Assembly (NCBI GenBank): GCA_036488875.1
Contig: DASXGW010000002.1
Location: forward strand, 62,001 to 126,000
Direction: 5' to 3'
Source: Candidatus Baltobacteraceae bacterium
Lineage (GTDB): Bacteria; Vulcanimicrobiota; Vulcanimicrobiia; Vulcanimicrobiales; Vulcanimicrobiaceae
DNA: 64,000 nt
In this document: one piece after another, positions 29,700 through 37,816 of the stretch
Layout of the letters: every line of letters starts with the position of its first letter
Numbering within the stretch: the stretch's first letter is position 1
Program-made: the position numbers and the translations under genes
Notes under the pieces: generated by a model
What the model was told of the DNA's origin: nothing
What the model saw: only the letters and a program-made list of their open reading frames with translations
Databases searched by the model: none

Positions 29700-31307
29700 G
29701 TGCGTAACGGAGCCGAACGAGTCCGAGCATCGGCCGTTTTAACGGCCCTTCTTTTCAGCGGGTGCACGTCGCAGCCGGTCACGCGACCGGCCTACGCAGC
29801 GTCGGTGAACGACCCCGTGCTGCTCGTCGCGCGGGCGGGAGACGCGGTGTCGCTGGACCCCGCGCAAGCCAGCGACGGATTCTCGCTCAACATCACGCGC
29901 GAGATCGTCGAAGGTTTGGTGCAGTTCAAGCAGGGGACGTTCGACATCGAACCCGCTATCGCGCAATCGTGGAGCGTCGGCGGCGGCGGACGCAGTTGGA
30001 CGTTCACCATCAAGCGCGGTCTGAAATTCTCCGACGGCACTCCCGTCGACGCCCAGGCGGTGAAGTTCAACTTCGACCGCTGGCGGCTGATCAGCAATCC
30101 GTATCACGGGAACTTTAGCTATCCGTACTACATTTCGGAGTTCGGCGGATTCCCAGGACTGATCCAAGACGTCCAGGCGCCGGACACCTACACCGTCGTC
30201 TTTACGCTCGCGCGGCCGTTCGCGCCGTTTCTTCACGATCTCGCCGTGCCGTCGTTCGGGATCGGTTCGCCGACGGCGATTCGCGACGACCTCGCCGGCT
30301 TTGCTTCGCATCCGGTCGGATGGGGACCGTACACCTTGGGCGAGTGGGTCAAAGGCGACCGTATCGTGTTGCGCGCGAATCCATCCTATCCGGTGCGGTC
30401 GACGTACTCCGCGGTCGTGATTCGCGACATGGGGGATCCCGCAGCCGGCGTGCGCGCGATGACGGAAGGGACGGTCGACGTGCTCGTCGATCCGGCGCCC
30501 GACAGCGTGGACGCGCTATCGGAAACGCCGGGCGTGACGATGTACTATCAGCCGCCCAACAATAGCGCCTACCTCGCGATGAATATCGACCGCAAACCGT
30601 TCGACAAGCGTGCCGTCCGAGAAGCGGTGGCGTACGCGCTCGACGTGCGCGGCATCGTCAAAGAGTTTTTCCCACGCGGCGCAGAGGTTGCGGACAACTG
30701 GACTCCGCCCGGCATGGCGGGCGAGAACTCGAGCGTCAAGGCGTACGCGCAGAACGATAAACGCGCGCGCGCGCTGCTTGCGAGCGCCGGATTTCGCGAC
30801 GGGTTCAAGACCGAACTCTTTTACACGACCAGGGCCCGGCCGTATATGCCCGATCCGGCGCGCATGGCCCGGGAAGTTGCATCCGAGCTTCACCGCGTCG
30901 GCATCGACGTGAAGCTGGAATCGTTCGACTGGAGCGTGTTCCTGGAAAAGATCCACAACGGGGAGCATCCGATGGTGCTGACCGGATGGAGCGGGGATAA
31001 CGGCGATCCCGACAACTTCATGTACACGCTGCTCGACAAAGACTCGGCGCGCCGGCCGAACGCGCTCAACTACAGCTTCTGGCGTGACGAAGCGTACCAT
31101 CAACTGATGCTGCAGGGTCAGAATACCAGCGATCCCACCCAGCGAGCGCTCATCTACGAGCGCGCCAACGCGATGGTGCACGACATGGTTCCGTCGATTC
31201 CGATCGTCCATTCGGCGGTGCCGGTGGCGATGCGAACGTCGATCGCTGGGTACATTCCCAGTCCGGACACGAGCATCGCTTTCGAGTTTCTCCATCCGCC
31301 GGGGTAA
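29700..31307 (+). CDS. Family 5 substrate-binding lipoprotein (peptide/nickel-type ABC)
   Basis: A 535-residue periplasmic binding protein like DppA/OppA. A lipoprotein signal ends in FSGC near residue 22. The sequence contains the family pattern 'SLDPAQASDGFSLNITREIV', 'WTFTIKRGLKFSDGTPVDAQ' and 'FDKRAVREAVAYALD'. Binds peptides, nickel or other solutes for an ABC importer. No permease or ATPase gene is nearby, so it is an orphan subunit. GTG start with GGGG upstream; the HIT gene begins 2 bp after it ends. Confidence 0.88.
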   Translation: MRNGAERVRASAVLTALLFSGCTSQPVTRPAYAASVNDPVLLVARAGDAVSLDPAQASDGFSLNITREIVEGLVQFKQGTFDIEPAIAQSWSVGGGGRSWTFTIKRGLKFSDGTPVDAQAVKFNFDRWRLISNPYHGNFSYPYYISEFGGFPGLIQDVQAPDTYTVVFTLARPFAPFLHDLAVPSFGIGSPTAIRDDLAGFASHPVGWGPYTLGEWVKGDRIVLRANPSYPVRSTYSAVVIRDMGDPAAGVRAMTEGTVDVLVDPAPDSVDALSETPGVTMYYQPPNNSAYLAMNIDRKPFDKRAVREAVAYALDVRGIVKEFFPRGAEVADNWTPPGMAGENSSVKAYAQNDKRARALLASAGFRDGFKTELFYTTRARPYMPDPARMAREVASELHRVGIDVKLESFDWSVFLEKIHNGEHPMVLTGWSGDNGDPDNFMYTLLDKDSARRPNALNYSFWRDEAYHQLMLQGQNTSDPTQRALIYERANAMVHDMVPSIPIVHSAVPVAMRTSIAGYIPSPDTSIAFEFLHPPG

Positions 31308-31309
31308 CC

Positions 31310-31654
31310 ATGAACGAGGACTGTATCTTTTGCCGGATTTCGTCGGGGTCGATTCCGGCGAAGGAAGTCTATCGCGACGGCGATGTGCTCGCCATCGAGG
31401 ACGTCAACCCACAAGCCCCCGTGCACTTGCTCGTTCTGCCGTCACGGCATCATCCGAACATCGCAGCGCTCTCCGATCGTGACGACGGTTCGCTGGTTGG
31501 GAAGCTGATCGAGGTCGCTTCGCGGCTCGGGCGCGAGCGCGGCGGCGACGGATTCAGGCTCGTGATCAACACCGGCCGCGACGGCGGACAGACCGTCGAT
31601 CATCTCCACGTTCACGTGCTCGCCGGCCGTCCGATGACGTGGCCTCCCGGGTAG
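31310..31654 (+). CDS. HIT family nucleotide hydrolase/transferase
   Basis: A 114-residue histidine-triad protein. The catalytic motif is 'HLHVHVLAGR' (HxHxH) and the start 'CIFCRISSGSIPAKEVY' is typical of Hint-like phosphoramidases. These act on adenosine 5'-monophosphoramidates and similar nucleotides. HIT genes often sit just upstream of rpsU-yqeY, as here. It overlaps the DUF488 gene by 16 bp. Confidence 0.92.
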   Translation: MNEDCIFCRISSGSIPAKEVYRDGDVLAIEDVNPQAPVHLLVLPSRHHPNIAALSDRDDGSLVGKLIEVASRLGRERGGDGFRLVINTGRDGGQTVDHLHVHVLAGRPMTWPPG

Positions 31655-32169
31655 CCTCGCAGCCGCTCTTTACGATCGGTCACGGCGCCGTCGATATCGA
31701 CACGTTCATCGGCTACGTGTGCGATGCGGGAATCGCATCGCTCGTCGACGTGCGACGTTTTCCCGGCAGCCGTAGACATCCGCAGTTCGGCTCGGCCGCA
31801 CTTTCGGACGCGTTGCGGCAAGCCGGTGTTGCGTACCGCCACGCCGTCGATCTCGGAGGGCGGCGTCGTCCGTTGCCCGATTCTGCCAACACCGGCTTGC
31901 GCAACGAAGGCTTTCGCGGCTACGCGGACTGGATGGCGAGTGACGCGTTTCGAGCGGCGTTTTCGAGCGTCGTCGACGAGTCGCGCGAACGCCGCACGGC
32001 CGTTATGTGCGCCGAGACGCCGTGGTGGAAATGCCATCGGCGGCTGATCTCCGACGCCGCGGTGCTGCTGGCGAACGATCACGTGGTCCACCTGATCGCC
32101 GGGAAACAGGCCGATCACCGGCTCACCGAAGGGGTCGAGGTCGAGGGAGGTAGCCTCCTCTATATTTGA
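31639..32169 (+). CDS. DUF488 domain protein
   Basis: A 176-residue protein with DUF488 features: 'FTIGHGAVDIDTFIGYVCDA', 'LVDVRRFPGSRRHPQF', and 'VMCAETPWWKCHRRLISD', where the cysteines may bind metal or act in catalysis. Function in the family is not established. GTG start within the end of the HIT gene, indicating coupled translation. Confidence 0.85.
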   Translation: MASRVASQPLFTIGHGAVDIDTFIGYVCDAGIASLVDVRRFPGSRRHPQFGSAALSDALRQAGVAYRHAVDLGGRRRPLPDSANTGLRNEGFRGYADWMASDAFRAAFSSVVDESRERRTAVMCAETPWWKCHRRLISDAAVLLANDHVVHLIAGKQADHRLTEGVEVEGGSLLYI

Positions 32170-32194
32170 CGCACTTGCTGCCCTATGTTAGGGT
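32166..32194 (+). promoter_or_regulatory. Possible rpsU promoter
   Basis: TTGACG (32166-32171) and TAGGGT (32189-32194) are separated by 17 bp. The -10 is weak but has the conserved A and final T. Transcripts would begin at the base of the hairpin at 32203. Confidence 0.35.
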
Positions 32195-32202
32195 AGGTGC
32201 TC

Positions 32203-32224
32203 AGGCCCCTCGGGGCCTAATTTT
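32203..32224 (+). terminator. Hairpin with T-rich tail upstream of rpsU
   Basis: AGGCCC-CTCG-GGGCCT followed by AATTTT has the form of an intrinsic terminator. Smaller hairpins flank it at 32181-32193 (CCCTA/TAGGG) and 32226-32239 (CGTGC/GCACG). It may end the HIT-DUF488 transcript or act as a 5' leader element of rpsU. Confidence 0.5.
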
Positions 32225-32263
32225 GCGTGCGTCAGCACGTCTCGAAAGGGGGGTCGTTACAGA

Positions 32264-32434
32264 ATGGAAGTTCGCGTTGCTCCGGGCGAATCGATCGAGA
32301 GCGCGCTGCGTCGCTTCAAAAAGGCCACCCAAAAGGCGGGGATCCTCGCCGAGGCGCGCAAGCACGAGCATTACGAGAAGCCGAGCGTGCGCCGCAAGAA
32401 GAAGTCGGCAGCCGCTCGCAAGCGCCGCAGCTAA
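32264..32434 (+). CDS. rpsU: Ribosomal protein S21
   Basis: A 56-residue basic protein, [20 protein letters not shown] at the start and arginine/lysine rich at the end, matching S21 of the 30S subunit, which helps initiation. It is short and lies inside a longer frame read by other means, so it is easily missed. The ATG has an AAGGGGGG ribosome-binding site about ten bases upstream. It is followed after 7 bp by yqeY, the order seen in Bacillus. Confidence 0.92.
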   Translation: MEVRVAPGESIESALRRFKKATQKAGILAEARKHEHYEKPSVRRKKKSAAARKRRS

Positions 32435-32441
32435 TAACACA

Positions 32442-32888
32442 ATGGCATCCTTGAAAGACCGCATCGCCTCCGATCTCAAGGAGGCGATGAAGGCGCGCGA
32501 CCAACTGAGCCTCGATACGCTGCGGTCGGCCCTTTCCGGGTTTACCTACAAACGCTCCGAAGCCGGTCAAGACCTCACCGACGCCGACGAGCTCGACGTT
32601 GTGCGGCGTTTGGTCAAGCAGCGCGGCGACTCACAAGCCGAGTTCGAGAAGGCCGGACGGACGGAGCTCGCGGCCAAAGAGCGCGCCGAGCGTGAAATTC
32701 TCATGGCCTATTTGCCGCAGCAAAAATCGGCGGCCGAGGTGCGCGAGATCGTTCAAAGCGTTCTGGCGGAGCTGCCGCCGGAAAACCGCAACCAGGGCGC
32801 CGTCATGAGGGTCGTCATGCCCCAGCTCAAGGGCGTGGCCGACGGCAATTTGGTCCGCCAAATCGTCACCGAAGAGCTCGGCCAGTAA
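32442..32888 (+). CDS. yqeY: GatB/YqeY domain protein
   Basis: A 148-residue helical protein matching YqeY: 'LKDRIASDLKEAMKARDQLS', 'TLRSALSGFTYKRSEAGQDL' and the C-terminal 'GAVMRVVMPQLKGVADGNLV'. The domain is shared with the tail of GatB, the tRNA amidotransferase subunit that contacts tRNA; the role of the stand-alone protein is not settled. ATG 7 bp after rpsU. Confidence 0.93.
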   Translation: MASLKDRIASDLKEAMKARDQLSLDTLRSALSGFTYKRSEAGQDLTDADELDVVRRLVKQRGDSQAEFEKAGRTELAAKERAEREILMAYLPQQKSAAEVREIVQSVLAELPPENRNQGAVMRVVMPQLKGVADGNLVRQIVTEELGQ

Positions 32889-32918
32889 CCTTTTCGCGCC
32901 GCGACGGTAGCTAGCCGT

Positions 32919-34217
32919 ATGTGGAGTCGACGCTTGCGTGCCTGGGTTTGCTCCGGCCTCGTGCTGTGCGGTATGTGCGGGCTGGGCGTCGCCGCGTTCG
33001 CTCAGGAGGCCCCTCCGGTCGTCGTCGTACCGATTCACGGTACCGTCGACCAAGGCATGGCCCACCTCGTCACGCGGTCGGTGCAAAAAGCCAACGAAGA
33101 ACATGCCGCCGCCGTCGTTCTCGACGTCAACAGTCTCGGCGGTATCGTCGATGCCGCACTGCAGATCAAAGACGCGCTGCTTTCGGCGCACGAACCCGTC
33201 ATCGCGTTCGTTTCCGGCCGCGCATATTCGTCGGCAGCACTCATCTCGCTTTCGTCGAGCCGCATCATCATGGCGCCGGGCGCGTCGATCGGATCCGCCG
33301 AGCCGCATCCCGATACGCGCGAGACCGTTTCGGCGCTAAAAGCCGAGTTCGAGTCGACGGCGCTGCGCAATCACCGCAATCCAAAGCTTGCCGCGGCGAT
33401 GGTCGATCGAACGATCGACGTTCCCGAATATAAGCCGACGGGAGCGTTTCTAACGCTCAACACGCAGGACGCGATTCGTTCGCACATCGCCGACGGGATT
33501 GAACCGTCGCTGGATGCGGCGCTCACGGCACAAGGTCTGGGTTCCGCTCCGCGCGAGCAGGCGGGGTACACCTGGGCGGAAGAGCTTGCGCGGTTTGCAA
33601 CCGATCCGGTCATTAGTGGGCTTCTGCTGACGCTCGGCATGCTGGGGTTGCTCATCGAGATGCAGACGATGCACGGCATCGCCGGCGTTATCGGCGTCGG
33701 CGCGTTCGCGCTCTTCTTCGGAGCGCACATCTATGCCGGATTCTCCAACGGCATCGTCGCGGTTTTGGCGCTGCTGGGCGTCTTGGGCATCTTGTGGGAG
33801 CTGCACGTCGTGCCCGGCCACGGCCTACCGGGAATCATCGGCGCCGTCTTACTCTTTTGCGCGGTGCTCTTCGCATTCGGGACGCCGTTTTTCGTCATCG
33901 CCGTCGAGACGATCGCGACGGCCATCGTGCTCACCGCGATCGGCTTTTCGCTGCTGGTGCGCGCCGTTCCGCAAAACGCGTGGGCCAACCGGCTGGCGTT
34001 GGCGGCAGTGCAAGGTCCCGACTACGTCGCCAGCGCCGACTTTTCAGCGCTGCGCGGGAAGAGCGGCGTGGCGGCCTCGTACCTGCGGCCGGCCGGGATC
34101 GCGCAGATCGAAGGACACCGCGTCGACGTGCTGACGCAGGGCGAGTTCATCGCGCAGGGAACCCCGATTCGCGTCGCGCGCGTCGAGGGCGCGCGCATAT
34201 TCGTTGAGGAGGTATAG
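32919..34217 (+). CDS. nfeD: NfeD family membrane serine protease (ClpP class)
   Basis: A 432-residue long-form NfeD. A signal sequence is followed by a ClpP-like domain ('VVLDVNSLGGIVDAALQIKD', probable catalytic Ser in 'GRAYSSAALISLSSSR'). Then come four to five membrane helices and a C-terminal OB-fold ('GKSGVAASYLRPAGIAQIEG'). NfeD proteins pair with flotillin/stomatin-like proteins and may cleave their C-termini. floA follows 3 bp downstream, the classical pairing. Confidence 0.92.
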   Translation: MWSRRLRAWVCSGLVLCGMCGLGVAAFAQEAPPVVVVPIHGTVDQGMAHLVTRSVQKANEEHAAAVVLDVNSLGGIVDAALQIKDALLSAHEPVIAFVSGRAYSSAALISLSSSRIIMAPGASIGSAEPHPDTRETVSALKAEFESTALRNHRNPKLAAAMVDRTIDVPEYKPTGAFLTLNTQDAIRSHIADGIEPSLDAALTAQGLGSAPREQAGYTWAEELARFATDPVISGLLLTLGMLGLLIEMQTMHGIAGVIGVGAFALFFGAHIYAGFSNGIVAVLALLGVLGILWELHVVPGHGLPGIIGAVLLFCAVLFAFGTPFFVIAVETIATAIVLTAIGFSLLVRAVPQNAWANRLALAAVQGPDYVASADFSALRGKSGVAASYLRPAGIAQIEGHRVDVLTQGEFIAQGTPIRVARVEGARIFVEEV

Positions 34218-34220
34218 AGG

Positions 34221-35231
34221 GTGGCGTTAGCTGGAGCGGGCGCGGCGATTGTCATATTCGTTCTCGTCGTCGCGTTCTTCATGTTCCTGTACTACTTCCC
34301 GATCGGGATGTGGATCAGAACGGTCGCGGCCGGCGTACCGCTGGGCATCATCTCGCTGGTGCGGATGCGTTTGATCGGCATTCCGCCTAGCGTGATCGTC
34401 TCGAACTACGTGCGCGCGCGCAAAGCCGGATTGGATCTCACCGTCGACCAAATGCAGTCGCACTTTCTTGCGGGCGGTAACGTGGACAAGGTGACCTTGG
34501 CCATGATCGCCGCGCAGCGCGCGCAGATTCCGCTGGAGTGGCAGCGTGCCGCCGCCATAGATCTCGCAGGACGCGACGTGCTCGAAGCGGTGCAGACGTC
34601 GGTAAACCCGAAAGTCATCGAAACGCCGATCTTCCAGGGCGTTGCGCAAAACGGCATTCAACTCAACGTCAAAGCGCGTATCACGGTGCGTACGAATCTC
34701 GATCGTTACGTCGGCGGCGCCAGCGAACCCACGATCGTTGCGCGCGTCGGCGAAGGCGTCGTCTCGGCCGTCGGTGCGGCTATCGATCACAAGGAAGTAC
34801 TGGAGTTTCCCGATCGCATCAGTAAAGCCGTCCTCGCAAAAGGGCTCGATGCGGGCACCGCATTCGAGATCGTCTCGATCGATATCGCCGACGTCGACGT
34901 CGGCAAGAACATCGGTGCCGAGCTGCAGACGAGTCAAGCCGAAGCCGATCGGCGGATCGCACAGGCGAAAGCCGCGGAACGGCAATACGCGGCAATGGCT
35001 TCCGAACAAGAGCAAAAAGCTCAGACGCAGGCGATGCGCGCAAAAGTCGTAGAAGCCGAAGCGCAAATCCCCCAAGCGATCGCCGAAGCGTTTCGCAGCG
35101 GCAATCTGGGCGTGATGGATTACTATCGATTGAAAAACCTTCAAGCCGACACGGACATGCGCTCGACGATCGGAGGCTCCGCCGACGCCGCAAGCGATCA
35201 GCAAGCGCCGCCCACGCCGCCCGTGAAGTAG
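34221..35231 (+). CDS. floA: Flotillin-like protein FloA
   Basis: A 336-residue SPFH-type membrane protein. It has an N-terminal hairpin membrane segment (about residues 5-45), '[20 protein letters not shown]', '[20 protein letters not shown]' and a coiled-coil with '[20 protein letters not shown]'. FloA organises membrane microdomains and affects membrane fluidity. It starts with a GTG 3 bp after nfeD, matching the yqeZ-yqfA arrangement in Bacillus. Confidence 0.94.
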   Translation: MALAGAGAAIVIFVLVVAFFMFLYYFPIGMWIRTVAAGVPLGIISLVRMRLIGIPPSVIVSNYVRARKAGLDLTVDQMQSHFLAGGNVDKVTLAMIAAQRAQIPLEWQRAAAIDLAGRDVLEAVQTSVNPKVIETPIFQGVAQNGIQLNVKARITVRTNLDRYVGGASEPTIVARVGEGVVSAVGAAIDHKEVLEFPDRISKAVLAKGLDAGTAFEIVSIDIADVDVGKNIGAELQTSQAEADRRIAQAKAAERQYAAMASEQEQKAQTQAMRAKVVEAEAQIPQAIAEAFRSGNLGVMDYYRLKNLQADTDMRSTIGGSADAASDQQAPPTPPVK

Positions 35232-35240
35232 GTTTCGACC

Positions 35241-35612
35241 GTGCGCGACATCGGCGGTCTCGTTTGGATCGTCTTCGTGCTCTTCGCGGTGATATCGAGC
35301 ATCGTGCGAAGTGCCAGGCGTGCTCGGGCTGCCCCGGCCTCGCCTAACGCTCGAGTGAATCGGTCGGCCGGAGCGCCCGCGCGGCCTCCCGTGATGGTGC
35401 AAGCGGCGCCGGCTCCGCCGCCGGCTCGCGTACCGCCGGTTGCAAGCGTACCGCCGCCGCCAATCGTGATCGCGCCGCCGCGCCCGGTTGTATCACACGT
35501 CGAGTTGCCGCGAGCGCGCGCCACTGGATTTTTTGCCGACCGCGGGGCCCTGATCCGCGGTATCGTCGCGGCAGAAGTGCTGGGAAAGCCTCTCGCGCTG
35601 CGCGACGAATAA
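35241..35612 (+). CDS. Small proline-rich membrane hypothetical protein
   Basis: A 123-residue protein with a single membrane helix at about residues 6-22 followed by a basic patch. A long Pro/Ala/Val-rich linker then leads to a short conserved-looking tail ('DRGALIRGIVAAEVLGKPLA'). It sits in the floA-phoH interval, where Bacillus has the unrelated small gene yqfB. I do not recognise a family. The GTG start lies 9 bp after floA; probably expressed with the cluster. Confidence 0.6.
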   Translation: MRDIGGLVWIVFVLFAVISSIVRSARRARAAPASPNARVNRSAGAPARPPVMVQAAPAPPPARVPPVASVPPPPIVIAPPRPVVSHVELPRARATGFFADRGALIRGIVAAEVLGKPLALRDE

Positions 35613-35619
35613 TCGGCTA

Positions 35620-36567
35620 TTGACTTCAACAACCCGCTCTATCGAGCTGCACGATCTTCCCGATCGCGTTCGCCTGTTCGGCGAATTCGACCGCAACCTG
35701 TCGGCTATTGAGGAGGCGCTCGATGTTTCCGTACAGGCCGATGGCGATTGGCTGCGCGTCAGCGGGCATCCGGACGACGTTGAACGCGCCGAGCACGTCG
35801 TGCGCAAGATGCTCGACGCTGCCCGCGGCGGCACGTTCGTGACGCCCGACGACGTTTCGCTGGCTTCCAACGACGTACGTGAGGGTTCGGGCGAGCGTGC
35901 GCTGCCTGAAACGCTCGCGCAGACGCAACGCGGCAAAAGCGTGCGTCCGCGAACGCCCGGACAGCGCCGGTTCGTCGAAGCCGTCGAATCGAAGACGTTG
36001 ACGATCGGGATCGGTCCGGCCGGTACCGGAAAGACGTACCTCGCGATCGTGATGGCCGTCCGCGCGCTGCGCAATCGCGAAGTCGCGCGCGTGATCCTCT
36101 CGCGACCGGCCGTCGAAGCGGGGGAGAAACTCGGATTTCTGCCCGGCGATTTACGCGAAAAGGTCGACCCGTATATGCGTCCGCTCTTCGACGCGCTCAA
36201 CGAACTGCTCGGTCCGGCGGTCGTCGACAAACACATCGACCGCGCGACCTTGGAAGTCGCACCGCTGGCGTACATGCGCGGCCGGACGCTTTCGGACGCG
36301 TTCGTCATTCTCGACGAAGCGCAGAATGCGACCAACGATCAGATCAAGATGTTTCTCACGCGTCTGGGCTCCGCGTCGAAGATGCTCGTCGTCGGCGACG
36401 AGACGCAAATCGACTTACCGTCGGGCGAGCGCAGCGGGCTGCGGGACGCGGCAAACCGCTTGAACGGTCTCGGCGACGTCGCGATCGTCGAGTTCGATGA
36501 AGGCGACGTCGTTCGTCATCCGCTGGTGGCGAAGATTATCCGTGCGTACGCACCCAAAAAGCCGTGA
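35620..36567 (+). CDS. PhoH-like ATPase
   Basis: A 315-residue PhoH (PhoL) protein. It has an N-terminal KH-like RNA-binding region, a Walker A motif in 'GIGPAGTGKTYLAIVMAVRA', 'RPAVEAGEKLGFLPGDLREK' and Walker B in 'FVILDEAQNATNDQIK'. The family links to rRNA processing and ribosome-associated YbeY. TTG start; it overlaps ybeY by 4 bp, a conserved coupling. Confidence 0.93.
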   Translation: MTSTTRSIELHDLPDRVRLFGEFDRNLSAIEEALDVSVQADGDWLRVSGHPDDVERAEHVVRKMLDAARGGTFVTPDDVSLASNDVREGSGERALPETLAQTQRGKSVRPRTPGQRRFVEAVESKTLTIGIGPAGTGKTYLAIVMAVRALRNREVARVILSRPAVEAGEKLGFLPGDLREKVDPYMRPLFDALNELLGPAVVDKHIDRATLEVAPLAYMRGRTLSDAFVILDEAQNATNDQIKMFLTRLGSASKMLVVGDETQIDLPSGERSGLRDAANRLNGLGDVAIVEFDEGDVVRHPLVAKIIRAYAPKKP

Positions 36568-37016
36568 TCTATTATCGCAACGACGTCCGGAGCAGCGGCG
36601 TGAACGGCCGCGCCCTCGTCGCAACGGCGAAGAAGCTGCTCGTCGCCGCCGGCGAGCCGTCTTCGTCGCTTTCGCTCACGCTGGTTGACGATGCGGCGAT
36701 TCGTTGCCTCAATCGCGAGCATCGCGGAAAAGACAAGGCGACCGACGTTTTGTCGTTTTCTCTAGTGGAAAACGGCAGCGCGTCGGCAGAACGGCTGCTC
36801 GGCGACGTCGTGATTTCAATTGAAACCGCGCGTCGGCAGGCGGCCGACTACGACGCATCGCTGCAAGACGAGCTCTACCGCCTGCTCATTCACGGGATTC
36901 TGCACGTCATGGGGCACGACCACGAGCGCGTGCAAGAGCGCCGCGTGATGGTGACCGCGGAACGGCGTTTGGCGCGAGCTATCGGACTTACGTGGCCGTA
37001 CGAGGGTAGCCGCTGA
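36564..37016 (+). CDS. ybeY: Endoribonuclease YbeY
   Basis: A 150-residue zinc-dependent RNase for 16S rRNA 3' maturation and ribosome quality control. The metal-binding motif is complete: 'HGILHVMGHDH' (HGxLHxxGxDH), with 'KATDVLSFSL' upstream. GTG start overlapping phoH by 4 bp, and its stop shares a base with the start of the next gene. Confidence 0.95.
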   Translation: MIYYRNDVRSSGVNGRALVATAKKLLVAAGEPSSSLSLTLVDDAAIRCLNREHRGKDKATDVLSFSLVENGSASAERLLGDVVISIETARRQAADYDASLQDELYRLLIHGILHVMGHDHERVQERRVMVTAERRLARAIGLTWPYEGSR

Positions 37017-37783
37017 TGAAGCATCCCGTCGACGAGCCCAAACGCCCGGAGCGCCCGCAATACGTTCCGATTTCGGAGAGCAAGTTCGGCCGTTCGTTCT
37101 ACCACGCGTTCGAAGGGATTCTCTACGCGACGCGCACGCAGCCGAACATGCGCGTGCACTTCGTCATCGCGGCGCTGGTATTGCTGGCCACGCTCGTGCT
37201 GCGGCTGGACCGGTTCTACGTCGTCGCGACGTTGATCTTGGTCGCCCTGGTGCTGAGCCTGGAACTGATCAATACCGCCGTCGAAGCGATCGTCGATCTG
37301 CTGACCGTCGCGCACCACCCGCTGGCGAAGACGGCCAAGGACGCCGCCGCCGGGGCCGTACTCATCGCGGCCATCGCCTCGGCGCTGGCCGGCTACCTGA
37401 TCTTCTATCAAGGCATCGTCGGTGGCGGCACCCGGGTCTTCGAGGCGGTACAGTCGGTACCGGCCAACGTGGCCCTGATCGTGCTGGCGGTCGTCTCGAT
37501 CGCCACGATCTTCGCCAAGGCCTGGGTCGGCCGGGGGTCGCCCTTACAAGGGGGCGCCGTCTCGGGCCATGCGGCCGTCGCCTTCGCCGCCGCCACGATG
37601 CTGGCGTTCTTCTACCAGAAGCCGCTTCCGGCGCTCCTAGCCTATGCCATCGCCTTCCTGGTGGCCCAGAGCCGCGTGGAGGCCCGGATTCATAGTGTCT
37701 TTGAGGTCTTCTGGGGGGCAGCCCTGGGAACGATTGTGGCCATGGCCATCTACGTCATCGTCCGCCCCCACGTGCTGCTTTGA
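37016..37783 (+). CDS. DgkA-type lipid kinase fused to PAP2 phosphatase
   Basis: A 255-residue protein in two membrane halves. Residues 20-125 match DgkA ('SFYHAFEGILYATRTQPNMR', 'LELINTAVEAIVDLL'), which in Gram-positives phosphorylates undecaprenol. Residues 140-255 form a PAP2 domain with 'GAVSGHAAVAF' and 'SRVEARIHSVFEVFWG' (SGH and SRx5H motifs), a lipid phosphate phosphatase. Kinase and phosphatase in one chain could balance undecaprenyl phosphate or phosphatidate; which lipid is unknown. Starts where ybeY stops. Confidence 0.88.
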   Translation: MKHPVDEPKRPERPQYVPISESKFGRSFYHAFEGILYATRTQPNMRVHFVIAALVLLATLVLRLDRFYVVATLILVALVLSLELINTAVEAIVDLLTVAHHPLAKTAKDAAAGAVLIAAIASALAGYLIFYQGIVGGGTRVFEAVQSVPANVALIVLAVVSIATIFAKAWVGRGSPLQGGAVSGHAAVAFAAATMLAFFYQKPLPALLAYAIAFLVAQSRVEARIHSVFEVFWGAALGTIVAMAIYVIVRPHVLL

Positions 37784-37806
37784 CCGCCTGCCCTTCGTGC
37801 TATAAT
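37780..37806 (+). promoter_or_regulatory. Promoter before corC-like gene
   Basis: TTGACC (37780-37785) and TATAAT (37801-37806) are 15 bp apart, with TGC making an extended -10. The TTGACC overlaps the stop of the previous gene. The start codon TTG lies ten bases after the -10, so the leader is only a few bases. Confidence 0.65.
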
Positions 37807-37816
37807 AGGCGCCGTC

